From an uncultured Collinsella sp. (lineage in GTDB: Bacteria; Actinomycetota; Coriobacteriia; Coriobacteriales; Coriobacteriaceae): 41,870 nucleotides of DNA. Below the pieces are notes generated by a model that was not told the DNA's origin, did no database searches, and worked only from the letters and a program-made list of their open reading frames with translations. Position 1 is the stretch's first letter; every line of letters starts with the position of its first letter. Below, in pieces: positions 1-8,558 of the stretch. A program made the position numbers and the translations under genes. The DNA lies in assembly GCA_902464565.1 (NCBI GenBank), contig CABQJV010000019.1, forward strand, positions 1 through 41,870, given 5' to 3'.

Positions 1-30
1 CCCGCCCACATAACCTGTCCCCATTTCTCA

Positions 31-75
31 GCCGGGGGCGGCACGTCACACGGCGCGCCGCCCCCGACCTTTTTG
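31..75 (+). terminator. Rho-independent terminator of a gene left of the window
   Basis: A GC-rich stem (CGGGGGCGGC at about 33-42 pairing with GCCGCCCCCG at 57-66) is followed by a run of five T. This is a plus-strand intrinsic terminator and must belong to a gene lying upstream of base 1. Confidence 0.7.
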
Positions 76-90
76 TTCAGGTCGGAAGCC

Positions 91-155
91 GTTCGTCTCA
101 ATCTGTAACATCTAGCTGAGTTTTTTGGTCCTAGCTGTTACAGATTGAGACGAAC
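91..155 (+). repeat. Palindromic extragenic repeat, copy 1 (type I loop)
   Basis: Twenty-base arms (starting GTTCGTCTCAATCTGTAACA and ending in its near-perfect complement) enclose a T-rich asymmetric loop. The inner CTAG pairs with CTAG. The arm columns TCTCAATC and GATTGAGA match perfectly, whereas other copies carry different but still complementary bases. It is one of eight copies that lie only at the edges of the two lac cassettes. Confidence 0.85.
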
Positions 156-174
156 AGGATTGCTCTTTCCGAAG

Positions 175-235
175 AATCTAAATCTGTAACACGTAGCCCG
201 CTTTTGACCGTCTACCTGTTACAAATCGAGACAAA
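175..235 (+). repeat. Palindromic extragenic repeat, copy 2 (type II loop)
   Basis: This has the same outer arms as copy 1 (AATCTGTAACA and TGTTACAAAT) but a different loop class: inner GTAG pairs with CTAC around a CGCTTTTGACCG core. It ends 12 bases beyond the lacI1 stop codon. The remaining bases of the 1-246 interval hold a terminator and nothing else recognised. Confidence 0.8.
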
Positions 236-246
236 CGGAGTAGGAC

Positions 247-1275
247 CTAACCCCGTATGTCCCCAACAGTCGAGCGTTCGACCAGCGTACTCGGCACATG
301 AATCGCCTCGATAGACGAGCTCTCTCCAATCGCCGCCTCAAACGCAAGCTTACCGACACCGCGCAAATCAAATCGCAGCGTCGTCAGCCGATTGTGAGGA
401 ACAAGTCCCTCGAGTGCGTCGTCGATACCAACCACGCTCACGTCGTCGGGCACGGACAGGCCCGCGTTCTCGAGCGCGGCGATAACGCCCAGCGCCATCT
501 GGTCATTTGCCGCAAGCACGGCAGTCGGCGCCTGCGACCCGCCGGCAAGCACCTCGGCCGCAATCCGCTCGCCCATGGCGTACCCACTGTCCGCACTCCA
601 ATCGCCACGCAGCATCGGAGCGGCATCGACATGAGCACGACCCAGCGTATCGCGCCAACCGGCCTCACGAAAACGCGAGGAAATCGAGTTTTCCGGACCC
701 GCCACAAACCGCATATTCGAGTGACCATGTTCCAGCAGATAATTGGTCAACAGCTCGCACGAACCATACTGGTCGGAGTCGATCGTCGTGCAGCGCGGAT
801 GCGCATACATGGACAGGATGACCGTTCGCACTCCCGGCTGGGGAACAAACTCCTCAAAATCGGGAGCCATGCGGTTCATGTTGAGAATCATGCCGTCGAC
901 GGGTCGCTCGATCATGCGGCGCGAGGCATCGGCAAGTGCATAGGGCTTGTCGCCGCCCATCTCGATCATAGTGACGGCAAAATCGTGCTCGCGCGCCGCT
1001 TGCATGATACCCTCGAGCGTCGCCAGGTTACCGACACGTGTGATGTTGTACATGCACAGGCCAATAGAACGATACGACCCGCCGCGCAACGCCGCTCCAG
1101 CAAAATTGGGACGAAAGCCCAGCTCTTCCATGGCGGCCAGCACACGCTTGCGCGTCTTTTCCGTCACGTTGGGCATACCGTTGACCACGCGAGACACAGT
1201 CTGGCGGCTCACGCCAGCGAGCGCCGCAACCTCTGCCGCGCTCGCCGAACGACCATTCCTTGTCTGCTGATCCAT
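247..1275 (-). CDS. LacI-family transcriptional regulator of lac cassette 1
   Basis: This is a sugar-responsive DNA-binding repressor of about 342 residues, the usual LacI-family length. The N-terminal helix-turn-helix is clear at residues 10-40 (AAEVAALAGVSRQTVSRVVNG), followed by the hinge region and a periplasmic-binding-protein-like effector domain ending in DRSTVGD-like sequence. Start at 1275 (MDQQTRNGRS) is preferred because it puts the HTH about ten residues in. The AAGG before it is very close to the ATG, so a GTG at 1284 or the ATG at 1332 remain possible. It is divergent from lacG1. Three related operator-like sites occur in the shared upstream region, suggesting autoregulation and control of lacG1-lacE1. 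The effector is unknown; the neighbours suggest a beta-galactoside phosphate. Confidence 0.85.
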   Translation of the reverse strand: MDQQTRNGRSASAAEVAALAGVSRQTVSRVVNGMPNVTEKTRKRVLAAMEELGFRPNFAGAALRGGSYRSIGLCMYNITRVGNLATLEGIMQAAREHDFAVTMIEMGGDKPYALADASRRMIERPVDGMILNMNRMAPDFEEFVPQPGVRTVILSMYAHPRCTTIDSDQYGSCELLTNYLLEHGHSNMRFVAGPENSISSRFREAGWRDTLGRAHVDAAPMLRGDWSADSGYAMGERIAAEVLAGGSQAPTAVLAANDQMALGVIAALENAGLSVPDDVSVVGIDDALEGLVPHNRLTTLRFDLRGVGKLAFEAAIGESSSIEAIHVPSTLVERSTVGDIRG

Positions 1276-1334
1276 GCCTTCCACGCTAACCTGCTTCCCA
1301 ACTATTCCCCGCGCCCATGGCGCATCGTACATAC

Positions 1335-1506
1335 ATTGATAACGTGCTCATGATACCCGAGCCATATACCACAACATGAAAACTTCTGTCAATCAAAACC
1401 GCTTACCGAACAAATACAACCGTTCGCGGCTGTTTGAAGTTGTTTTGTTTCTATACATCCCAGCCGGATGTTAACGTGCTCATTGTCAAATGTTCACGTG
1501 CTCATT
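1335..1506. promoter_or_regulatory. Three LacI-type operators between lacI1 and lacG1
   Basis: The core AACGTGCTCAT occurs at 1341-1351 and 1473-1483, and as TCACGTGCTCAT at 1493-1504. The last two form a 17-base direct repeat (1468-1484 and 1490-1506) spaced 22 bases, about two helical turns. On the other strand the site reads AATGAGCACGTTAACAT, centred on CG as in LacI-family operators. It matches the perfect palindrome upstream of lacE2 at 13 of 17 positions. The rest of the 1276-1625 interval also contains ACCGCTTACCG at 1398-1408. No convincing -35/-10 pair was identified. Confidence 0.6.
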
Positions 1507-1625
1507 TTGGTTCTAATCATTTTAAGATAGTGTTTATCGGGCTTTTTCACCGCTGAACGCTAACCAGGGAGCCTCCTGAGCGCAAACGCACAATATCGAA
1601 CAGCGAGACGAGAGGGTGTATGCAT

Positions 1626-3068
1626 ATGTCTTTGCTAAACCGCGTACAGCAGCTGCCGAAGGGCTTTGTTTGGGGCGCCGCAACCGCCGCGTACCAAACG
1701 GAAGGTTCCACGAAGGTGGCAGGCAAGGGTAAGACCATGTGGGACGATTACCTTGTCGCCCAGGGTCGCTTTTTGCCCGACCCGGCCAGTGATTTCTACA
1801 ACCGCTACGAGGAGGATATCCGCCTTTCTGCCGAGCATGGACTCAACGCCATTCGTGTGTCCATCGCCTGGACCCGCATCTTCCCCAACGGCGACGATGC
1901 CGAACCCCTCGCCGAGGGCGTTAAGCACTACCACGAGCTGTTCGCCTGCTGCAAAAAGTATGGCGTCGAGCCCTATGTGTCCCTGCATCACTTTGACTCC
2001 CCCGCCGCCCTGTTCAACCAGGGCGACTGGCTCAACCGCAAGACCGTCGACGCCTATGTGCGCTATGCCGAGTTCTGCTTCCGCGAGTTCCGCGAGGTCA
2101 AGAATTGGTTCACCATCAACGAGCTCATCAGCCTCTCGCACTCCCAATACATCCAAGGCAACTTCCCGCCCAACCATCACTTTGATGTGACGAGCGGCAT
2201 CCAGAGCCAGCACAACGAGCTCGTTGCCCACGCCCGCGCCGTCAACCTGTATAAGGATCTTGACGAGACCGAGCACCTGGGCGGACGCATTGGCATGGTC
2301 AACGTCCTGACGCCGGCATATCCTGCCACCGACTCGCCCGCCGACCAGCACGCCGCCGACCTGTACAACGCCTTCTACACCGACTTCATCATGGACGGCG
2401 CCTTCCTGGGTCACTACTCCGCGCGCACCCTCTCACTCATCAACGAGATTCTGCGTGCCAACAACGCCACACTTACGGTTGAGGACAGCGACATGGAGGA
2501 GCTCGCCAAGGCGGCGCCCCGCAACGATATGTTCGGCCTCAACTACTATCAGTCGGCGTTTATCGCCGCCTACGATGGCGAGTCAACCAACAGCTTTAAC
2601 GGCACCGGAGACAAGGGCACCTCGTGCTTTAAGTTTAAGGGCGTCGGGCAGCAGGTCGATATGCCGGGTATCCCCACCACCGACTGGGATTGGCTCATCT
2701 ACCCGCAAGGCCTCTACGACACGCTCAAGCACATCAGCGCCACCTATCCCAACCTCCCCGTCATCTATATCACCGAAAACGGCCTGGGCCACAAGGACCC
2801 CGAGCCCGACGCAAACGGCATCGTCGCCGATCCCGAGCGCATCGACTTTGTCGACCAGCACATGGAGAAGGTGCTCCAGGCGCGCGCCGAGGGCGTCGAC
2901 GTCCAGGGCTACTTTATCTGGAGCCTGCAGGACCAGTTCTCGTGGGCCAATGGCTATAACAAGCGCTACGGCCTGTTCTACATCGACTTCGACACGCAAA
3001 AACGCTACATCAAGCAGTCGGCACTCTGGTACAAGGAGCTCGCCGACACTATGGCGGACGCGCAGTAG
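1626..3068 (+). CDS. lacG: GH1 6-phospho-beta-galactosidase-like glycosidase (cassette 1)
   Basis: This cytoplasmic family 1 glycosidase of 480 residues is expected to hydrolyse a PTS-imported phosphorylated disaccharide such as lactose-6-phosphate. It resembles LacG along its full length. The acid/base Glu is in FTINEL (about residue 166) and the nucleophile in YITENG (about residue 384). The C-terminal SWANGYNKRYG keeps the Ser, Lys and Tyr spaced as in the phosphate-binding loop of LacG. Start at 1626 gives nine bases to the GAGGG at 1612-1616; the in-frame ATG at 1620 is too close. It precedes lacE1 by 176 bases, an interval with no clear terminator. A phospho-beta-glucosidase specificity cannot be excluded, since the TINEL motif differs from the common TFNEI. 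Confidence 0.85.
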   Translation: MSLLNRVQQLPKGFVWGAATAAYQTEGSTKVAGKGKTMWDDYLVAQGRFLPDPASDFYNRYEEDIRLSAEHGLNAIRVSIAWTRIFPNGDDAEPLAEGVKHYHELFACCKKYGVEPYVSLHHFDSPAALFNQGDWLNRKTVDAYVRYAEFCFREFREVKNWFTINELISLSHSQYIQGNFPPNHHFDVTSGIQSQHNELVAHARAVNLYKDLDETEHLGGRIGMVNVLTPAYPATDSPADQHAADLYNAFYTDFIMDGAFLGHYSARTLSLINEILRANNATLTVEDSDMEELAKAAPRNDMFGLNYYQSAFIAAYDGESTNSFNGTGDKGTSCFKFKGVGQQVDMPGIPTTDWDWLIYPQGLYDTLKHISATYPNLPVIYITENGLGHKDPEPDANGIVADPERIDFVDQHMEKVLQARAEGVDVQGYFIWSLQDQFSWANGYNKRYGLFYIDFDTQKRYIKQSALWYKELADTMADAQ

Positions 3069-3244
3069 CGCATCGCCTCGCTTTCCCCCGAGAAGGGAGC
3101 GGCCCTATGCGATACAAACACAGCCGCCCCCCTCTCTCCCCCTGGGACCGACCCCGCCTGCACCCGGGCTTTTAGCAAGCGGGAGACCATATAGGTTTTC
3201 AACGTCCATGCCATTAAGATTTCATGCAAAGAGGAGCGTGAACT

Positions 3245-5005
3245 ATGGAATCGATCGTTAAGTTCTTGGAGAAAGGTCAGCCGTACTTCGACAAGGTCTC
3301 TAAGAACATCTACCTTCAGGCCATTAAAGACGGCTTTTTGGCAGCAATGCCCATCATCCTGTCTTCTTCTGTCTTCCTGCTTATTTCGACCCTGCCGGGC
3401 GTTGTCGCCACGGTCGGCGGCTTTACGCTGCCCGACTGGTGGAACGTCGACGTCGTGAACTTCTGCAACAAGGTTTACAACTTCACGATGGGCGTCGTGG
3501 GCATCATGGTCGCCGGCACCACCGCAAGCGCGCTGACCGGCTCCAAGAACCGCCGCATGCCTGCCGGCAAGGCCATCAACGCCACGAGCACCATGGTCGC
3601 CGCCATGTGCGCTATGCTCATCTTGGCCGTTACCCAGACAAGTGCCAAGATCGACGGCGCCGATGTCTCGGTGTTCTTTACCGACAACATGGGCACCAAG
3701 GGCCTGCTGAGCTCCTTTGTCGCCGCATTTGCCACGGTCAACATCTATGCCTTCTGCATTAAGCGAGACATCACCATCAAGCTGCCCAAAGAAGTCCCCG
3801 GCGCCATCGCCCAGAACTTCCGCGACATCTTCGCCTTCAGCTTCTCCATCCTGTTTGTCGCCGTCATCGACGTTATCTGCCGCACCTGCTTGGCCGTCCC
3901 GTTTGCCAACGTCATCTCCACGCTGGTGAGCCCGCTGTTCGCCGCTGCCGATTCCTACGCCGGCCTCGCCCTCATCTGGTTCATGATCCCGCTGTTCTGG
4001 TTCATGGGCATCCACGGCCCCTCGGTCGTTAAGCCTGCCCTCAACGCCGCGCTGTTTGGCAACATCACCACCAACCTCGCCACGCTGCAGGCCGGCGGTC
4101 ACCCCGCCCTCGCCCTGACCGAAAACTTCGGTAACTACATCGGCGAACTCGGCGGCACCGGCGCCACGTTCATTGTCCCGATCATCTTCCTGCTCTTTAT
4201 GCGCTCCAAGCAGCTCAAGGCCGTCGGCAAAGCCTCTGTCGTGCCCGTGATGTTCGCCGTCAACGAGCCGCTGCTGTTCGCCGCGCCCATCATCCTCAAC
4301 CCGTACTTCCTGATCCCGTTCCTGTTTGCCCCCGTGGCCAACGTCCTCATTGGTAAGTTCTTCATCGACTTTTTGGGCATGAACGGCTTTATCTATGCCA
4401 TGCCGTGGGCACTCCCCGGACCGATCGGCACCTTCATCGACACCAACTTCCAGCCGATCTCTCTGGTCCTGGTTGTCGTCCTGCTGGTCGTTGACTTCTT
4501 GATCTACTACCCGTTCTGCAAGGCCTACGACAACGTCCTGTGCAAGCAGGAGGCCGAGACCCTGGCCGAAGAAGAGGCCGAGGAGACCAAGGCCGTCAAG
4601 ACCGCTGCCGCCCCCGCCGTTGAGGCTCCTGTTGTCGAGACCGCTTCTGCCACTGAGGCCTCCGCAGCTCCGTCCGCCCTTAAGGGCAAGGATCTGAGGG
4701 TTCTGGTTCTGTGCGCTGGCGCCGGCACCTCTGCACTGCTCGCCAACGCGCTTAAGGAAGGCGCCGACGAGCTGGGCATCGACATTACCGCCAACGCCGG
4801 TGCCTACGGCAGCCACTACGCCATCATGGACCAGTACAACGTCATCGTCCTGGCTCCGCAGGTTCGCACCTATTACAACGAGATGAAGGCCGACACCGAC
4901 CGCCTGGGCATCACGCTGCTGTCGCCCAAGGGCAAACAGTACATCGACCTCACTAAGGATCCCAAGGGTGCCGTCGCCTGGATCGAGGAAAACCTCGAGG
5001 CATAA
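3245..5005 (+). CDS. lacE: Lactose-family PTS permease EIICB (cassette 1)
   Basis: This is an inner-membrane sugar permease that phosphorylates its substrate during uptake. The 586 residues match LacE architecture: an N-terminal EIIC domain of roughly 430 residues with multiple membrane segments and the motifs FWFMGIHGPSVV and GGTGATFIVP. An Ala/Glu/Val-rich linker follows (about 430-475), then an EIIB domain whose phospho-Cys is C490 in VLVLCAGAGTS. GAGGAG at about 3232-3237 supports the start. It lies downstream of lacG1 and ends at a bidirectional terminator. No EIIA-Lac domain is fused or adjacent, so phosphate must come from an EIIA encoded elsewhere. It is closely related to lacE2, implying ancient duplication or repeated acquisition. 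Confidence 0.9.
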   Translation: MESIVKFLEKGQPYFDKVSKNIYLQAIKDGFLAAMPIILSSSVFLLISTLPGVVATVGGFTLPDWWNVDVVNFCNKVYNFTMGVVGIMVAGTTASALTGSKNRRMPAGKAINATSTMVAAMCAMLILAVTQTSAKIDGADVSVFFTDNMGTKGLLSSFVAAFATVNIYAFCIKRDITIKLPKEVPGAIAQNFRDIFAFSFSILFVAVIDVICRTCLAVPFANVISTLVSPLFAAADSYAGLALIWFMIPLFWFMGIHGPSVVKPALNAALFGNITTNLATLQAGGHPALALTENFGNYIGELGGTGATFIVPIIFLLFMRSKQLKAVGKASVVPVMFAVNEPLLFAAPIILNPYFLIPFLFAPVANVLIGKFFIDFLGMNGFIYAMPWALPGPIGTFIDTNFQPISLVLVVVLLVVDFLIYYPFCKAYDNVLCKQEAETLAEEEAEETKAVKTAAAPAVEAPVVETASATEASAAPSALKGKDLRVLVLCAGAGTSALLANALKEGADELGIDITANAGAYGSHYAIMDQYNVIVLAPQVRTYYNEMKADTDRLGITLLSPKGKQYIDLTKDPKGAVAWIEENLEA

Positions 5006-5036
5006 AACGCTGACGCCACCTGCCGCTCGCAGAAAA

Positions 5037-5078
5037 AAAATGGCCCGTGCATCGATGCGTGATGCGCGGGCCATTTTG
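5037..5078. terminator. Bidirectional terminator after lacE1
   Basis: The stem AAAATGGCCCG pairs with CGGGCCATTTTG around a 19-base loop, with an eight-base A run on the left and T-rich sequence on the right. It can end transcription of lacE1 from the left and readthrough from lacI2 on the other strand. Confidence 0.8.
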
Positions 5079-5100
5079 TTTAGACCGCACCCGTCCTCCT

Positions 5101-5165
5101 GTTCATCTTAATCTGTAACATCTAGCCGAGTTTTTGGGTCCCAGCTGTTACAGATCGAGGTGAAC
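5101..5165 (+). repeat. Palindromic extragenic repeat, copy 3 (type I loop)
   Basis: The arms begin GTTCATCTTAATCTGTAACA and end TGTTACAGATCGAGGTGAAC, with a type I loop (CTAGCCGAGTTTTTGGGTCC). Several arm positions pair only as G-U if transcribed. It is the first of four copies filling the 413-base gap between lacE1 and lacI2. Confidence 0.8.
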
Positions 5166-5182
5166 GCACAGGCCAAGCCAAA

Positions 5183-5244
5183 AATCTCAATCTGTAACAT
5201 GTAGACCGCTTTTGACCGCTTAGATGTTACAGATCGAGACAAAC
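5183..5244 (+). repeat. Palindromic extragenic repeat, copy 4 (type II loop)
   Basis: The arms AATCTCAATCTGTAACAT and ATGTTACAGATCGAGA enclose a type II loop (GTAGACCGCTTTTGACCG). It follows copy 3 directly, repeating the type I then type II order seen at the other two clusters. Confidence 0.8.
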
Positions 5245-5261
5245 AGATGGGTCAATCCAAT

Positions 5262-5324
5262 CAATCTAGATCTGTAACACCTGGCTGGTCATTTCACTCC
5301 TAACTGTTACAGATCGAGACAAAC
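5262..5324 (+). repeat. Palindromic extragenic repeat, copy 5 (divergent loop)
   Basis: The arms TCTAGATCTGTAACA and TGTTACAGATCGAGACAAAC are conserved, but the loop (CTGGCTGGTCATTTCACTCC) fits neither class well. It may be a decayed type II copy. Confidence 0.7.
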
Positions 5325-5342
5325 GGAATAAGCCGGGCCGAA

Positions 5343-5405
5343 TTGTCTAAATCTGTAACATCTAGCCGAGTTTTCGGGTCCCACCTGTTACAGATTTAGA
5401 CGAGC
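5343..5405 (+). repeat. Palindromic extragenic repeat, copy 6 (type I loop)
   Basis: The arm TCTAAATCTGTAACA pairs with TGTTACAGATTTAGA. Both arms have changed together compared with copies 1 and 7 (CAATC/GATTG and CGATC/GATCG), so pairing is preserved. It ends 14 bases before the lacI2 stop codon. Confidence 0.8.
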
Positions 5406-5418
5406 AGGCCGAGCACGT

Positions 5419-6420
5419 CTACGCCCGCAGGTCCCTTACGCTGGAACGCTCGACCAACACGCCCGAGACGAGCGTACGGCTTCTGGAGCTCGGGGCTTCC
5501 AGACCTGCGACGACCTCGTTAAGCGCACGGATGCCCAGTTCGCGGTGGCGAAACTTCACCGACGTCAGAATCGAGTTGGGAATCGTCTTGTAGAGCTCAT
5601 CGTCGAAGCCGATCACGGACACGTCGTCGGGCACATTGAGCCCTTTGTCACGTAGAGCCATCATCACGCCGTTTGCCATGCAGTCGTTAGCAGCGAGGAC
5701 CGCCGTGCAATCGGGCTTATCGGCAAGCACAAGGCCCGCGGCATAGCCACTATCCGCATTCCAATCGCCTTGCAGAGGCTCGGGCGGCTCAATGCCACGC
5801 GCCTCGAGCGCCGCTCGCCAACCTTTCATACGGCACTGGCTCGACAGCGCTTCTTTCTTACCAGAGACGAAGTACACGTTCTTGTGCCCGCGATTCAAGA
5901 AGTACTCGCACGCCATGCGCGCGCCGCCCTCTTGGTCGTCACTGACGGTGGAGCAGGTAGGATGTTCCATCGGCGTAATAATCACCGTCTTGAGGTCTTT
6001 CGGCGCCTCAAAAGTATCAAAGTCATCGACCATCTGACGCAGGTTGAAGATCATGCCGTCGACGGGAAGCTGCGACATCCTGCGCGCCGCATCGGCAAGG
6101 GTCATCTTCTCCCCCGCCCGCTTTTTGATCATCGTGAGCGCAAAGCCTCGCTCTTCGGCGGCATCGGCGATACCGTCAATCATGTCCACGGCACCGCCCG
6201 ACAAGTGGAACAGCACAACGCCGATGCACCCGTAACGGCCCAACTTGAGCGAACGAGCGGCAAAGTTGGTTCGAAATCCGAGCGCCTCCATTGCCGAATG
6301 GACCTTATCGCGTGTCGACTCTCGCACGCTATCGGGCTCGTTGATCACACGCGAAACCGTCTTGAGAGAAACACCCGCGGCAATCGCCACGTCGTTCATC
6401 GAGACGTTTTTCTTGTCCAT
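5419..6420 (-). CDS. LacI-family transcriptional regulator of lac cassette 2
   Basis: This is a repressor-type regulator of about 333 residues with an N-terminal HTH (MNDVAIAAGVSLKTVSRVIN) and a sugar-binding domain. It is clearly paralogous to the first LacI protein: both share IGFDDEL/IGIDDAL, the block beginning TAVLAAND and the terminal LVERSSVRDL motif. Start at 6420 (MDKKNVSMND) has GGAGAAG ten bases upstream. The longer in-frame start at 6483 would add a low-complexity leader and overlap the regulatory region. It is divergent from lacE2, across a perfect 24-base palindrome that is the best candidate operator. The effector is unknown. Confidence 0.88.
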   Translation of the reverse strand: MDKKNVSMNDVAIAAGVSLKTVSRVINEPDSVRESTRDKVHSAMEALGFRTNFAARSLKLGRYGCIGVVLFHLSGGAVDMIDGIADAAEERGFALTMIKKRAGEKMTLADAARRMSQLPVDGMIFNLRQMVDDFDTFEAPKDLKTVIITPMEHPTCSTVSDDQEGGARMACEYFLNRGHKNVYFVSGKKEALSSQCRMKGWRAALEARGIEPPEPLQGDWNADSGYAAGLVLADKPDCTAVLAANDCMANGVMMALRDKGLNVPDDVSVIGFDDELYKTIPNSILTSVKFRHRELGIRALNEVVAGLEAPSSRSRTLVSGVLVERSSVRDLRA

Positions 6421-6502
6421 CGTTGTCACTGCTTCTCCACTCGATTCTCTATCACTTGTTTTTTGCGTTCTAGCATACACCACCTGCCTGACTGATAAAT
6501 CA

Positions 6503-6603
6503 ACCGTTTACCGAACAATATCGACCACTCACCCGTATATCCTTATTGCTCTTCCAAAAATGTCTTACGTTGTCATTAACGAAATGACAACGTTGTCATT
6601 TCG
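6503..6603. promoter_or_regulatory. lacI2/lacE2 divergent operator region
   Basis: A perfect 24-base palindrome at 6580-6603 contains AATGACAACGTTGTCATT, centred on CG as expected for a LacI-family operator. A further inverted half site CGTTGTCATT lies at 6568-6577, giving three half sites. Upstream at 6503-6513 is ACCGTTTACCG, a motif also found before lacG1 and before the mannose-family PTS operon. The remainder of the 6421-6704 gap holds a short CCTTCC/GGAAGG inverted repeat at about 6609-6627. Confidence 0.75.
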
Positions 6604-6704
6604 CAATGCCTTCCTTAAACAGGAAGGTTTCCGGGCAGTCCTGACCATCCATCGACGACCAGTTCCATCCACATGCATCGCGCATCAAGTAGCAAAGGAG
6701 CTCT

Positions 6705-8483
6705 ATGGACGCCATCGTAAAGATGCTCGAAAAGCATCAACCGTTCTTTGAGAAGATCTCAAGGAACATCTACCTCCAGGCCATTAAGGACGGATTCCTT
6801 GGGTGCATGCCCATCGTCCTCACCTCTTCGATCTTCCTGCTGATTGCCACCCTTCCTGGCGTAGTTGGCATCACGCTGCCCCAGCCGCTCATCGACTGGT
6901 GCAACAAGCTGTACAACTTCACCATGGGCGTCATGGGCATCATGGTCGCCGGCACCACTGCCAAGAACTTTACGGCTTCCATGAACCGTCGCATGCCCGC
7001 CGGCAAGGTGCTCAACGACGGTTCCACCATGGTGGCCGCCCAGTGCAGCATGCTGCTGCTCGCAGTCACGCAGTTCACCACCAAGTTCAACGGCTCCGAA
7101 CTTTCGGTCTTCGATTGCACCAGCATGGGCACGCGCGGTCTGTTCTCGGCCTATATCGCCGCGTTCATTACCGTGTGGGTCTACAAATTCTGCGTCTCGC
7201 GCGATCTGACCATTAAGCTGCCCAAGGAGGTCCCGGGCGCCATCGCTCAGAACTTCCGTGACATCATCCCCTTTGGCGGCGCCGTCATCATCTGCGGCAT
7301 CATCGATGTCGTCGTGCGCAACCTCATGGGCGTTCCGTTCTCCGAGCTGCTCATCAAGCTGCTCTCCCCGCTCTTCACTGCAGCAGAGACCTACCCCGGA
7401 CTCATCCTTATTCAGGCAGCCACCGCGTTCTTCTGGTTCATCGGCGTCCACGGCCCCTCGATCGTCCAGCCGGGCATCGACCCCATCCGTCTTGCCAACC
7501 AGGCCGAGAACCTGCAGGTTCTGCTGGCCGGTGGTCACCCCGCCCATTCCCTCACCTTCAACATGTCGCTCGTGGGTGAGTTCGGCGGCACCGGCGCCAC
7601 GTTCATCGTGCCGCTTCTGCTGATTCTCTTTATGAAGTCCAAGCAGCTCAAAGCCGTCGGTAAGGCCTCGATTGTTCCTGTTGCCTTTGCTGTCAACGAG
7701 CCGCTGCTCTTTGGCGCGCCGATGATCCTTAACCCCTACATGCTCATCCCCTTTGTTGCCGCCGGCTGCGTCAACGTAAGCGTTGCCAAGTTCTTTATCG
7801 ACAACGTGGGCATGAACGGCTTCTCCTTCGTGGTGCCTTGGGCTACCCCTGCCCCCATCGGCATCTTCATCACCACAAACTTCCAGCTTATCGCCCTGGT
7901 GTTTGTCGCAATCATCATCTTGCTGGACGCCATCATCTACCTGCCGTTCTTAAAGGCATACGATAAGCTGCTCTGCGACCAGGAGGCCGAGCGCGCCGCC
8001 GAGCTGGGTCTCGAGTCCAATGATGCCGCTGCCATCGCCGCCAACGCCTCTGCGCCCGCTGTCGAGCAGACTGCCGCTTCCGCCGAGACGACCGCCGCTG
8101 CCGCCGACAACAAGCCTGTCGCCGATCAGCCCGAGCCCGCCGCCGACGCATCCGTTAAGAAGGACGTCGATGGCCTGAAGGTCCTCGTCCTGTGCGCCGG
8201 CGCCGGCACCTCTGCCATGCTTGCCAACGCCATCAAGGAAGGTGCCGCGCAGACCGGAGAGAACATCGCTTCCTCCGCAGGCGCCTATGGTCAGCACACT
8301 GCCATCATGGATCAGTACGACGTCATCGTGCTCGCCCCGCAGGTTCGTAGCTACTACAACGACATGAAGGCCGACACCGATCGTCTGGGCATTAAGCTGC
8401 TCGCTCCCCGCGGTAAGGAATATATCGACCTTACTCGCGACCCCGCTGGCGCCATCAAGTGGCTCCGCGAGAACCTCGACTAG
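6705..8483 (+). CDS. lacE: Lactose-family PTS permease EIICB (cassette 2)
   Basis: This fused EIIC-EIIB permease of 592 residues is homologous along its whole length to lacE1. The membrane domain carries FWFIGVHGPSIVQPG and GGTGATFIVP. A linker of about 60 residues rich in Ala, Glu and Asp precedes the EIIB domain, with phospho-Cys C497 in VLVLCAGAGTS. AAAGGAG at 6693-6699 gives a well-spaced start. Unlike cassette 1 it comes first in its operon, followed by lacG2 after a 27-base hairpin. The linkers of the two permeases differ much more than the domains. No cognate EIIA is nearby. The substrate is inferred as lactose or a related beta-galactoside. Confidence 0.9.
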   Translation: MDAIVKMLEKHQPFFEKISRNIYLQAIKDGFLGCMPIVLTSSIFLLIATLPGVVGITLPQPLIDWCNKLYNFTMGVMGIMVAGTTAKNFTASMNRRMPAGKVLNDGSTMVAAQCSMLLLAVTQFTTKFNGSELSVFDCTSMGTRGLFSAYIAAFITVWVYKFCVSRDLTIKLPKEVPGAIAQNFRDIIPFGGAVIICGIIDVVVRNLMGVPFSELLIKLLSPLFTAAETYPGLILIQAATAFFWFIGVHGPSIVQPGIDPIRLANQAENLQVLLAGGHPAHSLTFNMSLVGEFGGTGATFIVPLLLILFMKSKQLKAVGKASIVPVAFAVNEPLLFGAPMILNPYMLIPFVAAGCVNVSVAKFFIDNVGMNGFSFVVPWATPAPIGIFITTNFQLIALVFVAIIILLDAIIYLPFLKAYDKLLCDQEAERAAELGLESNDAAAIAANASAPAVEQTAASAETTAAAADNKPVADQPEPAADASVKKDVDGLKVLVLCAGAGTSAMLANAIKEGAAQTGENIASSAGAYGQHTAIMDQYDVIVLAPQVRSYYNDMKADTDRLGIKLLAPRGKEYIDLTRDPAGAIKWLRENLD

Positions 8484-8497
8484 TTCCTCCCTCTGTT

Positions 8498-8524
8498 GGT
8501 GCCCGGATCCCCAGTTCGGGCACC
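8498..8524 (+). other. Intercistronic hairpin between lacE2 and lacG2
   Basis: GGTGCCCG (8498-8505) pairs with CGGGCACC (8517-8524) around an 11-base loop. No T run follows, so it is unlikely to be a full terminator. It could stabilise the 3' end of lacE2 mRNA or set the relative levels of the two gene products. Confidence 0.5.
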
Positions 8525-8558
8525 TCTCCCTATTCGTATCCCACAGAAAGGATGACTC

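Noticed and set aside
3005..5074. A 689-codon open frame on the minus strand opposite lacE1
   Set aside because: It mirrors the lacE1 codons, has low-complexity Gly/Asp/Val composition and no domain; it results from the GC-rich third positions of the real gene.
5101..5405. CRISPR array
   Set aside because: Four regularly spaced repeats are present, but each is itself a palindrome of about 62 bases and there are no unique spacers of constant length or cas genes.
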